In this document: positions 44,508 to 52,994 of the stretch, piece after piece
Layout of the letters: each line of letters begins with the position of its first letter
Position numbering within the stretch: the stretch's first letter is position 1
From: Planctomycetota bacterium
Lineage (GTDB): Bacteria > Planctomycetota > Uabimicrobiia > Uabimicrobiales > Uabimicrobiaceae
Assembly (NCBI GenBank): GCA_029260735.1
Contig: JAJDCR010000079.1
Coordinates: 1-64,000 of the forward strand
Length of the DNA: 64,000 bases
Direction of reading: 5' to 3'
Notes under the pieces: generated by a model
Told to the model about the DNA's origin: nothing
The model's database searches: none
What the model saw: only the letters and a program-made list of their open reading frames with translations
Made by a program: the position numbers and the translations under genes

Positions 44508-45449
44508 TTAGCCGATAATATTTTTTTTGCGCTTAGAAGCAAACAGAAGGGCCAAGGCACAAAAGATCAAGGTGTTTGGTTCGGGGATAGGAGATAAATT
44601 AGCGTTAAAAGCGAGTTCGTTCAGTCCTGATCCATTTCCGGGAAGAAGAGCTTCGTCGGAAATACGAACTTCGTCAATGAAGAACGGAGCATTGGTGTTT
44701 AAAAACCGTGTATCGCTACTTCCCAAGACAACATCCCCAGTTCCTGATCGAATGTTTCCTCTGAGCGTACCATCGCTTGTCGGAACGGAGTTATGAATAC
44801 TGTGGTTGGTGATGGATGCTTGCTCTACTCCATCGACATATATTTTGATAATAGCATTGGCGGCAGCGTTGCTACCATCGTAGGTCACGGCAATGTGTGT
44901 CCAAGTTTCTAGTTGGCTTCCTTGGAGAAAAACTCCTGTATTTTGGTTGTGGGAACGGGAACCATCGGTGTCGGTAAAGATGTATTCAATTTGCCATTTA
45001 TCTGTGGAAAAACCGCTGCTATCTCTACTTTCTAGCATCAAAAAATAAGGGGTATTGGCCACTCCTGAGTCAGAGCTTTTTCCTAAAATATTCGGAAACA
45101 TCTGCCCAGTTGCTCCTTCTAAAACAGGGCCTGGGGCTGCTATATTCACCCATGCTTCTAAGGTTAGAGTGTCCGAAGTTGTATCTAGAGAGCCTGTTCC
45201 ATCATTGACTCCGCGTCCTCTTCCATCAAAAGAGGTACCGCCATTAAATAGGGGTGGTGTGTTCGGAGAAAAAAGATTACTCGGCGGAGAAACGCTGGGG
45301 GGAGAAAGATTAAAATTGTGACCGTTACCACTTGAATCAGCGGCTAAATTTCCTGATCCTTCGTTAAATCCCCAATATCCCAGAGTAGCGGCATCTAGGG
45401 AACTCGCTATTAGGATCAGGCTGAATGTTAAGCTTATTACCATTTTCAT
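44508..45449 (-). CDS. LamG-domain exported protein with PEP-CTERM sorting tail
   Basis: The ATG at 45447-45449 (MKMVISLTFSLILIASSLDA) is chosen for its GGGAGAA ribosome site and signal peptide; a longer open frame to 45563 lacks support. The 313-residue protein has a LamG/concanavalin-like fold (LGYWGFNEGSGNLAADSSG, LTLEAWVNI, WTHIAVTYDG, IKIYVDGVEQASI) and ends in a PEP-CTERM anchor: PIPEPNTLIFCALALLFASK with KRKK. PEP-CTERM proteins are sorted by exosortase to the envelope or extracellular matrix, often with exopolysaccharide. No exosortase gene is in the window. Confidence 0.85.
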   Translation of the reverse strand: MKMVISLTFSLILIASSLDAATLGYWGFNEGSGNLAADSSGNGHNFNLSPPSVSPPSNLFSPNTPPLFNGGTSFDGRGRGVNDGTGSLDTTSDTLTLEAWVNIAAPGPVLEGATGQMFPNILGKSSDSGVANTPYFLMLESRDSSGFSTDKWQIEYIFTDTDGSRSHNQNTGVFLQGSQLETWTHIAVTYDGSNAAANAIIKIYVDGVEQASITNHSIHNSVPTSDGTLRGNIRSGTGDVVLGSSDTRFLNTNAPFFIDEVRISDEALLPGNGSGLNELAFNANLSPIPEPNTLIFCALALLFASKRKKNIIG

Positions 45450-45624
45450 CGAGATTTCTCCCAAATTTTGTAAATATATAGTCTGTTTGCTTAATATAGT
45501 GTAAACCATACAAAGGTTTTTTTCTATAAAAAAGAAGAAAATATCATTTAGAGGTGCTTTCATTCAAAATGAAAACACCTCTAAATTTTTAATTTTTCGA
45601 TCAAACAAAGGACAAGTCAATTTC

Positions 45625-47703
45625 TCAATGATATTTCTGATAGAGTTGACTAATATCCTTAGGCTCTCCGACAATGATCAAGTAGTCATTTTCTTGTAAA
45701 AGAGTGTTTTCATCCGCGATGATCACTTGCCCTTGCCGCCTGAGAAGGGCAACAGCAGTATTTTTGGGAATCTCCATATTCACTAGCTTATGACCTATCA
45801 GAGGTGCCGTTTTTAAGTCTTTGAGTAAATGTAAGGAGAGATAGCGCTCATCTTTTAGAAGAATTTCCTTAAGCTCTGTTTCATCTGGCGTTTCCAGCCA
45901 CTTTTCCATAAAATTTTCTTGGTCAATATGATAGGCAATTTGAGAGAGGATGCGTAAATGTTGCCGAGGATCACCTTCAGGACTAACTAAAAAGAAAATA
46001 GCATGGAGAGTTTCTTTTGAGGAGTAGTCTCCCTCCATTCCATGATGCAGTATATCAACAGGAACACCTGCAACGTGGTGCACTATGACTAACTCTGGAT
46101 TTTTAATATCAGCCAAGTGTAAGTGAGGTAAAGCTACTCCTGGAATAACAGGAGTCATACCAACTTGTTTCCACTGGAGAAAGCTTTCTGTGAGCTGCTC
46201 TTTAGTTTCGGGGACTCGCTGTGCTAAAAGGGCACTCGCTTTTTTGGCAATATCAGAAAAGGTCATCGCTTCCGTTTCTATTAGGGTAAAGGCGCGAGTG
46301 ATAACTTCATCGTAAGGGTCTTCATCGCGCACTCCTTTTTCCTTAATAATAACTCGGAGTTCTCGATCTAATCCTTCGCAGCGGTTTTGCCCAAGGCGGG
46401 CAAAAGTATGAAATATCGCCCCGCTGCGAGTGACCCGATCACGGGCATAGTAGTAGTACCAACCGATCCCGGTTAAAACGAGTCCCATGGAAAATAGTAT
46501 AGAGAGCCACCCCATTCCGGCAATCAACAAAATGGAGAGGATAATACCAATGATTTGCATCCAGGGATAAAAAGGAGAACGATAAGAGGGATCATAAGAA
46601 GTTAGTCCACTTTCTCTCATAACAATTACTGCTAAACAGAGAAGAGCAAAAATGAATAATTGAAAAGCACTTGCCAGTTTAGCAATTTTTGTGGCATCAA
46701 AAGCCACAATGAGTATGATAATAAGTAAAACTGTGATATATATGGCGTTAGCGGGTGTTCCATGCCGGTTAAGTTTACTAAAAAAGGTAGGCATTAAATG
46801 ATCTCTACCCATAGCCAATGGATAACGAGAAGCACTTAAAATAGCTGCGTTGGCGACAGAGAGGAAGGCTAAAATAGCGGCAATCGTAATCACTATCTGT
46901 CCACCCTTTCCGGCAATCTTTTCTGCGGCAAGGGCTACAGGAATATAGCTTCCTCTTAATTCGTCGGGAGGAACAACTCCAACAAGAACAGTTATGCTGA
47001 TAGCATAGATAATAATAGCCGAAAAATAGGCAAGAAACATAGCAAGAGGAAGATTGCGTTCTGGATTGGGAATTTCTTCTGCCACACTAGCGATCTTGGT
47101 AATTCCAATATAACTAATGTAAACAAAACCTACTATCGAAAAAATAGAAGAAAATTCCGGGTCGTAAAAGCCATCAAAGTATTCTTTCTTAATATGAGTA
47201 ATACCTAGACTGTTGAACCATGTCAATATCCCCAGGAGCAAGAACACCAAATACACTTGAAATGTTCCCGATTTTTTCGCTCCGAATAAATTAAGAATAC
47301 CAAACGCTAAGGCAAATATTATAGCCAGCGGAATCATCGAAACATTCGGGAATATTATATTTACATAAGCTCCCATACCAACAAGAGCGAAGGCGGATTT
47401 TAGAATGGTAACAAACCAAGTGCCCAAGCCTCCCACGGTTCCAATCATCGGCCCCAGACTACGGTCTATGAAAAAGTAAGCTCCTCCTGCTTTTGGCATC
47501 GCTGTGGATAACTCTGTCTTACTGAGAATCGCAGGAAACAAAGGAATAGCCGCGAGCATATAGCAAAGGACTATGGCGGGGCCAACCTCGGCATAGGCTA
47601 AACCGGGCAGTAAAAAAAAACCAGAACTTAAGGTAGCACCTGTCGCTATGGCATATAGATTTAGAACGGTAAGTTCTTTTTTTAAAGCTTTCTTTTTCGT
47701 CAT
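45625..47703 (-). CDS. APC-family amino-acid permease fused to EIIA-like and TrkA-C domains
   Basis: The 692-residue protein has about 12 membrane helices (about 15-440) with the APC signature (FLLPGLAYAEVGPAIVLCYML, YISYIGITKIASVAEEIPNPE). Residues about 450-600 form a PTS EIIA type-2-like domain, including the ALPHLHL segment where the phosphorylatable His would sit. Residues about 610-692 are a TrkA-C-type regulatory domain (KLVNMEIPKNTAVALLRRQG, ENDYLIIVGEP). Substrate is likely an amino acid or polyamine and the soluble part likely senses nucleotide or phosphorylation state. No PTS EI/HPr genes are in the window. Confidence 0.82.
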   Translation of the reverse strand: MTKKKALKKELTVLNLYAIATGATLSSGFFLLPGLAYAEVGPAIVLCYMLAAIPLFPAILSKTELSTAMPKAGGAYFFIDRSLGPMIGTVGGLGTWFVTILKSAFALVGMGAYVNIIFPNVSMIPLAIIFALAFGILNLFGAKKSGTFQVYLVFLLLGILTWFNSLGITHIKKEYFDGFYDPEFSSIFSIVGFVYISYIGITKIASVAEEIPNPERNLPLAMFLAYFSAIIIYAISITVLVGVVPPDELRGSYIPVALAAEKIAGKGGQIVITIAAILAFLSVANAAILSASRYPLAMGRDHLMPTFFSKLNRHGTPANAIYITVLLIIILIVAFDATKIAKLASAFQLFIFALLCLAVIVMRESGLTSYDPSYRSPFYPWMQIIGIILSILLIAGMGWLSILFSMGLVLTGIGWYYYYARDRVTRSGAIFHTFARLGQNRCEGLDRELRVIIKEKGVRDEDPYDEVITRAFTLIETEAMTFSDIAKKASALLAQRVPETKEQLTESFLQWKQVGMTPVIPGVALPHLHLADIKNPELVIVHHVAGVPVDILHHGMEGDYSSKETLHAIFFLVSPEGDPRQHLRILSQIAYHIDQENFMEKWLETPDETELKEILLKDERYLSLHLLKDLKTAPLIGHKLVNMEIPKNTAVALLRRQGQVIIADENTLLQENDYLIIVGEPKDISQLYQKYH

Positions 47704-47743
47704 ATTTTTTCACAATCTTTTTGGAACTTCGTATACCCACAAA

Positions 47744-47773
47744 ATATTAGTGGTACTTTAGAAGAGGTGGCAA
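47744..47773 (-). promoter_or_regulatory. Putative sigma-70-like promoter of the APC-EIIA-TrkA gene
   Basis: On the minus strand TTGCCA (47768-47773) is followed after 18 bases by TAATAT (47744-47749). This is a reasonable but not strong match. The start codon is at 47703. A small CATCTT-TTG-AAGATG hairpin lies further upstream (about 47789-47803). Confidence 0.3.
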
Positions 47774-47913
47774 TCTAAGCAATAAGTCATCTTTTGAAGA
47801 TGTAGTAGTATAGTAAGATAGAGGCTTATCGACAAAGGAAAAAAAACTATAGAGCAAAATGAAGAAGAATTTTCAGAAGAAGGCGCAGCAAAACAGAGAA
47901 AGCATGATGTACT

Positions 47914-48795
47914 CTAAAACTGTGCTAGCCACTCTTTACGTCCTCTAATTTTTAATTTACATTTAAAAACAGATCCTCCTAAAAACTCACCTGACCAGCT
48001 TAACCCTTTTGTTAAATCCGCAGCACCTTGGCAAGCAGTAGTGATATACAATTCATTTAAGGAAGTGCCACCAAATGTTATACTCGAAGGTTGCATTGCC
48101 GGAACACTAAGGCGCTCTACTATTTCTCCTTTAGGATTAATCCTTATTATTTGAGATGCTCCCCAGCAGGCTACCCAAAGAAAGCCATCCCTATCCATGG
48201 TAATACCATCGGGAAAACCGTTTTTTAAATCACCCTGATAAAAAATTTGAGGATTACTAATTTCTCCCGTGCCATTGCTATAGTCAAAACGCGTAATGCT
48301 GCGTTTGTGAGTATCTGTATGATAAAAATGCTCTGTATCTAAGGAAAAGGTCATTCCGTTAGAAAGACCAATCTTATCCAAAACAAGAACAGGTTCTTTA
48401 TTTTTCTCGATTCGATATAGCTTAGCTTTCTTTCTTGTATTTTCTATGGTTCCAGCAAATATTCTTCCCTGAGGATCAGTCGTAATATCATTAAACCGTT
48501 CATCTTCATCTAAGTTGAAATCAAAATGATGAAGTAATGTGGAAGAATTATCGCTCCGATTCCAGAAAAAAATTCCCCTGTTTGTGCACATTACTAAATT
48601 ATTTTCAGGTGTAAAAGCAAAACCTCCAACCTTACTTTTTCCTTCCCACAAGCATTCTATATCAGAGTTTTTCGGTTTATATCTCCAAATTTTTTTCGAT
48701 TCAATATCTGTCCAATATAAAGCTTGCTCCACTTCGTTCCAGAGAGGCCCTTCAGCCAATATACAAATAGGATTCCCTAAGCCTTTTATATCCAT
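47914..48795 (-). CDS. SMP-30/gluconolactonase-like lactonase
   Basis: The 293-residue protein is a six-bladed beta-propeller of the SMP-30 family: AEGPLWNEVEQALYWTDIES with the metal-binding Glu, NDITTDPQGRIFAGT, LSNGMTFSLDTEHFYHTDTH and PDGITMDRDGFLWVACW with the catalytic Asn and Asp residues. Members hydrolyse sugar lactones such as gluconolactone. No signal peptide, so it is cytosolic. It is the last gene of the glycan-type locus and may turn over a sugar acid or a lactone intermediate. Confidence 0.82.
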   Translation of the reverse strand: MDIKGLGNPICILAEGPLWNEVEQALYWTDIESKKIWRYKPKNSDIECLWEGKSKVGGFAFTPENNLVMCTNRGIFFWNRSDNSSTLLHHFDFNLDEDERFNDITTDPQGRIFAGTIENTRKKAKLYRIEKNKEPVLVLDKIGLSNGMTFSLDTEHFYHTDTHKRSITRFDYSNGTGEISNPQIFYQGDLKNGFPDGITMDRDGFLWVACWGASQIIRINPKGEIVERLSVPAMQPSSITFGGTSLNELYITTACQGAADLTKGLSWSGEFLGGSVFKCKLKIRGRKEWLAQF

Positions 48796-48844
48796 AACAA
48801 CACCTCATTTGAAAAAAAATATTAGGGCGTGCAATATTGCGCGC

Positions 48845-50203
48845 CTATTTGCTTTGTGGTTGCTTTTCTAACCTACGAGCAACCTGATCACAAATCTTTC
48901 GGATAAGCTCATAGCGAAGAGCGGGGTCTGCAGCTTTTATTTTTAACCACCACTGGGGGTACGCCTGAGCACAGTACTTTTCAATAAGATCATAAGACAC
49001 CATGAGCTCCTCTTTCTCTAAAAAGAAAAGGGACCTCAAATACCAACCTTGCAAGCGATGTTTATAGTACTCATTATCGAGGTTTGGCCAGTCTTGAGAA
49101 TAAATATCAGAGAACATTGCCACAGAATTATTGGCAAAAGCTGTCCAGAGAGTACTAGGTAAGGGTAGTTCAATATATTGCAAAACGTCCTCACCGGCCA
49201 CGACCCTACCATCGTCGAGTAAGATGGCACAGTGGATGGGATCACAATATGTTAAATAAAATTGGAACGTCGGTAGTGTCATAAAGATTAAGTTGTCAAA
49301 TAATTGATACAAGGTCTCAAACACAACTATAATATTTTTGTCATCTAGTCTATCTTTTAGGATTATATAAGTAGACCCGCTTCGTTCAAGAATGGAGAAC
49401 ACTACACCGCGGACAAAAGGAGAATTCCAGGCGACTTCCCCCTTATCATCAAAAGTATCTTTTTTTTTATCAGGATGGATAGAAATAGAGGGAAGAGCCT
49501 GTACTTTTGATTTTGGAATAGAATGGATTGTTTGGGAAAGATACTGGCAGCAGTTATCATCCATTAGCTTCATAATAGACAATAGAGCTTCGAAGGGATT
49601 GTTGAAATCTGATTTTAGAGGTTTCTCTACCATACTAAGCCTTTCTGCTTTTTTTACTATCCTGCTTAGTATTTGCAAGTCCATCTGCTGCCAATGATCT
49701 ATTTCAAATTTAGAGCAAAATAAATGAATATAGGTTGAGACTAAGTGACTTAAACGATCAGTGGCAATAGTATCTGGATCATTATCATATGAACTACGGG
49801 CAAGATCTTCGCCATAGATTAGTTTCCAGTGAGATGCTTGGTAGCCGCTGTATGAATAACTACAGTAAGCATTGACATGAGTTTCTAATAGATATTCCGC
49901 CTCACCTAGCATCGGAAGTATTCTCTGGAGGAAAGCATAGCGTTTCTGGAAACTTTTTAGAGAAATCTGTTCCTCTATTAGCTCAAAATTCCCCTTGAGA
50001 ACAACCGTAATATCAATATCACTTCTACCAGCTACCCAAGTCCCTTCGGCAAAGCTATTTCGAATATAAACTCCCAGGATTATCTGGTGGTGCTTGCACT
50101 CCCTTTTTAGAATCCACAGAGCAAAATAATAAACACTACGCAGAATGGTTCGCACAAGAGGAACATGGTTTGCTGCTATAACGGCTTTCTGAAGATAAAA
50201 CAT
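48845..50203 (-). CDS. Nucleotidyltransferase-like protein of a glycan locus
   Basis: The 452-residue protein has a minimal nucleotidyltransferase-type signature in its first 80 residues: FAEGTWVAGRSDIDITVVL, with the G-S/R-x-D-x-D pattern that binds metal and NTP. The remainder is helical with a conserved QIDHWQQMDLQIL-like helix region and no other recognisable domain. It could transfer a nucleotide to a sugar, an antibiotic-like molecule or a protein, or be inactive. It ends 49 bases before the SMP-30 gene start and starts seven bases after the GH5-ABC gene. Confidence 0.6.
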   Translation of the reverse strand: MFYLQKAVIAANHVPLVRTILRSVYYFALWILKRECKHHQIILGVYIRNSFAEGTWVAGRSDIDITVVLKGNFELIEEQISLKSFQKRYAFLQRILPMLGEAEYLLETHVNAYCSYSYSGYQASHWKLIYGEDLARSSYDNDPDTIATDRLSHLVSTYIHLFCSKFEIDHWQQMDLQILSRIVKKAERLSMVEKPLKSDFNNPFEALLSIMKLMDDNCCQYLSQTIHSIPKSKVQALPSISIHPDKKKDTFDDKGEVAWNSPFVRGVVFSILERSGSTYIILKDRLDDKNIIVVFETLYQLFDNLIFMTLPTFQFYLTYCDPIHCAILLDDGRVVAGEDVLQYIELPLPSTLWTAFANNSVAMFSDIYSQDWPNLDNEYYKHRLQGWYLRSLFFLEKEELMVSYDLIEKYCAQAYPQWWLKIKAADPALRYELIRKICDQVARRLEKQPQSK

Positions 50204-50210
50204 AATAAAG

Positions 50211-52988
50211 TTAAGCGAAATACTGCTCCTTCCAAAGCTCTTGAAAAAGCCCAGTCGCTTCTACCAGTTCATCTAAAGAACCATTCTGAACAATTTGGCC
50301 ATTATCCACCACGACAATCTTATCCGCTCGCCTGATTGTCGATAGGCGGTGGGCAATGATAATGGCCGTTTTGTTCTCAATAGCATCATAGATAGCCTCT
50401 TGGATTAGCCGCTCGGTTTTAGAATCCAGAGAACTTGTTGCTTCATCTAAAATAAGAATAGGCGAATTCTTGAAAAGGGCTCTTGCTATAGCAACCATCT
50501 GACGTTGTCCACCAGATAAATTGACTCCTCGATCACCTAACTTCGTTTCAATACCATTTGGTAATGACCGGACAAAGCCATCTAGTCTGGATTTACACAA
50601 TATTTTCTCTATTTCTTGGTCTGACAATTGTCTTGTGGTTCCAAAAGATAAATTATTTTTGAGGGTGTCATTGAGAATATATATGTCTTGGCTGACCACG
50701 GCAATTTGCTCTCGAATAGATGAAATTTTATACTCTCTAATATCCACTCCGTCAATAAAAATACTGCTAGGTGGAACGTCATAGAAGCGTTGCAAGAGCT
50801 CAATGATTGTGCTTTTTCCAGCCCCACTAGGTCCGACCAATGCAGTTACCTTTCCTGTCTCGACTATGAAAGAAGCTTCAGATAGGACAGGTTTCGTATT
50901 AGGGTAGGAGAATGTGAGTTTTTGTAGCTCCAAAGTGGACTCTATTTTCTGACATACTTTATCACCATCTGGAATAATAAATTTTTCATTGTCATCGAAA
51001 AGCTCCGCAAATAGAAGTACACGAGGCATTTTCTCGGCAAACTCCATCCCTATTTCGTGAAATACGGCAAAACGAGGAAGTACTATTTTGGCAATAAAGA
51101 AAAAGACAATAAAGGCTGCCATCTCAGAGGGGCTGGATTTGTCAAGGACAAAGACCACAATAGAAAGTAGGGCCACTAAAATAGCCAAGATGGCAAATTC
51201 TCTAAAGAGGGTCAGTTGCCCTCGTATTTTCCACATTTTATAGTCTCGTATACGCAAGTCTTCATTGACTTCAGCATAGGCTTGTGCTGCTCGTTTTTCC
51301 TGAGCATAGGCACGAAAGAGAGACAATGCCGACATAATTTCATATGCTCTTTTGAATATACTGAATTTGCTTTTTTTTACCTCTTCTGAAATAATCATCA
51401 TTTTTTTCTGCATCCATTTCATTGAATAATGGACGGCCGGAAAAATGAATGCAGCAAGAAGTGTTAATTGCCATGAAATAATCATCATCACACACAGATA
51501 TGCACAAATAATAAAAATGGTCATTAATCCTCGGTGGACAGCCTGAAAAAGATTTAATACATCGTGATTGTAGTCAATGACAGACGATATATTAGCTTGG
51601 CTTGTTTTATCAAAATAGCTTTTACCAAATTGGAGGTAGCGATTAAAAACCCAATCGCTCAGGTTTCTTGAATAGTAGCCATATTGTCTACCTGTGTACA
51701 AGGTAAGAAAGTAATCTAATATGTTTTTGGCAAGACCGACAACAAAGATGGTTATGACCATCAACAAAAATAGCGATTTATGACTATCTACAGAAATCAA
51801 CCCTGAGATGGTACCGAGTATGGGCAAATCGGAGACAAATGCAAATGTACCAGTGGTTATACCTCTGGCAATGGGTATCAATAATGCTAGCATTAGTCCA
51901 TCTAAAATGGCTACAGACAATGCTAGAAAGATAGGGATAATTATGTGTATTCCCTTTAGTCCCATGATTTCCATACACTTTTGTATAGGAAGTTTTTTAA
52001 GAGAACTCATTTCACTTGTCTTCTTCGGCTTCGGGGAGGGAGCTTGTTTTGCTGACTTTGTTTTTTCGTCATGGGTCCACAAATCATTATTCCACTTGTA
52101 CCCCTTTTCTACTGCATCAGCGAGCACACTATTGACAAAATGGGCTTCTATACGCTCAGGTCCATCAGTACTCCAGGCAAACCAGCTAATGCCCAACCTT
52201 TCCATTGTCTGGAACCCCCACTCTTCTCCATCCATTGCCACGATATCTTTGCCACCGCTAGCGTTGGCAATTTCCATTTCTGTATTTACGACAGGAAACT
52301 TCGACTTTAGCTCGACAATGGCATCGCTTGTCCCTTTTGTATAATAAGGATGGAAGCCGACGGATGCATTGGACCAATCAACGACAGTTAACAACTCAGC
52401 AACATCTGTCATTGTGCACGACCCCTTAGCACTCTCTGAGTTGGGAAATGTCAATAAAACTAGATGAGTATCGGGGGCTAACTCTCGCACGAACTCGTAA
52501 ATTTTTTGTTGGTGTTGAATAACTCTGTCCGAGTAATGCTCCGGAAACCAGGAGACCGGTTCATTGGCAAGCTCATAGAAAACATGAGTGTTTTTTGCAT
52601 AACGAGGGGCGACGATTTTCCAGAAGGTTTGCAAGTGATCAAAGTCATAGGCTCCGATATCGTGGTAGTTGATCATGGCATAGAGTCCGTGCTCGGCTGT
52701 TAGTTTGACCACAACATCCAGACAGGATAAAAACTCCTGTAAATCTGACGGATTATCTATATTATAATGAGGAAATTTATTTGCTCGTTGCCATGGATCA
52801 AAGCAAATCACTCTTACAGCATTTAAACCTACATTGCGAATTCGTTCATAGTAGGAGTTATTGCGGGCATAATCTGCAATTCCTGGCTGCTCACCATCTT
52901 TGTATACCCAAATAGTAGTGCCGCGGAGAAGAGATTCTTGATCGGAGTAAAGTGTATTGTCGAATATTTTTACACGCTTGCGAGGCAT
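50211..52988 (-). CDS. Fusion of GH5-like glycoside hydrolase and ABC exporter half-transporter
   Basis: In 925 residues, the first 300 form a GH5 cellulase-like (beta/alpha)8 barrel: MINYHD near residue 106, ELANEPVSW with the acid/base Glu143, HPYY near 213 and VVNTEMEI with a candidate nucleophile Glu at 237. A polar linker (about 305-330) follows. Residues about 345-640 form an exporter-type six-helix membrane domain, and about 680-920 the ABC ATPase, with GPSGAGKS (near 718), LSGGQ (near 824) and LILDEATSSLD. No signal peptide precedes the GH5 domain, so it would face the cytosol. A possible internal ATG at 52008-52010 (MSSLKK) has a weak ribosome site, so separate translation of the exporter cannot be excluded. 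Confidence 0.82.
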   Translation of the reverse strand: MPRKRVKIFDNTLYSDQESLLRGTTIWVYKDGEQPGIADYARNNSYYERIRNVGLNAVRVICFDPWQRANKFPHYNIDNPSDLQEFLSCLDVVVKLTAEHGLYAMINYHDIGAYDFDHLQTFWKIVAPRYAKNTHVFYELANEPVSWFPEHYSDRVIQHQQKIYEFVRELAPDTHLVLLTFPNSESAKGSCTMTDVAELLTVVDWSNASVGFHPYYTKGTSDAIVELKSKFPVVNTEMEIANASGGKDIVAMDGEEWGFQTMERLGISWFAWSTDGPERIEAHFVNSVLADAVEKGYKWNNDLWTHDEKTKSAKQAPSPKPKKTSEMSSLKKLPIQKCMEIMGLKGIHIIIPIFLALSVAILDGLMLALLIPIARGITTGTFAFVSDLPILGTISGLISVDSHKSLFLLMVITIFVVGLAKNILDYFLTLYTGRQYGYYSRNLSDWVFNRYLQFGKSYFDKTSQANISSVIDYNHDVLNLFQAVHRGLMTIFIICAYLCVMMIISWQLTLLAAFIFPAVHYSMKWMQKKMMIISEEVKKSKFSIFKRAYEIMSALSLFRAYAQEKRAAQAYAEVNEDLRIRDYKMWKIRGQLTLFREFAILAILVALLSIVVFVLDKSSPSEMAAFIVFFFIAKIVLPRFAVFHEIGMEFAEKMPRVLLFAELFDDNEKFIIPDGDKVCQKIESTLELQKLTFSYPNTKPVLSEASFIVETGKVTALVGPSGAGKSTIIELLQRFYDVPPSSIFIDGVDIREYKISSIREQIAVVSQDIYILNDTLKNNLSFGTTRQLSDQEIEKILCKSRLDGFVRSLPNGIETKLGDRGVNLSGGQRQMVAIARALFKNSPILILDEATSSLDSKTERLIQEAIYDAIENKTAIIIAHRLSTIRRADKIVVVDNGQIVQNGSLDELVEATGLFQELWKEQYFA

Positions 52989-52994
52989 AAACTT

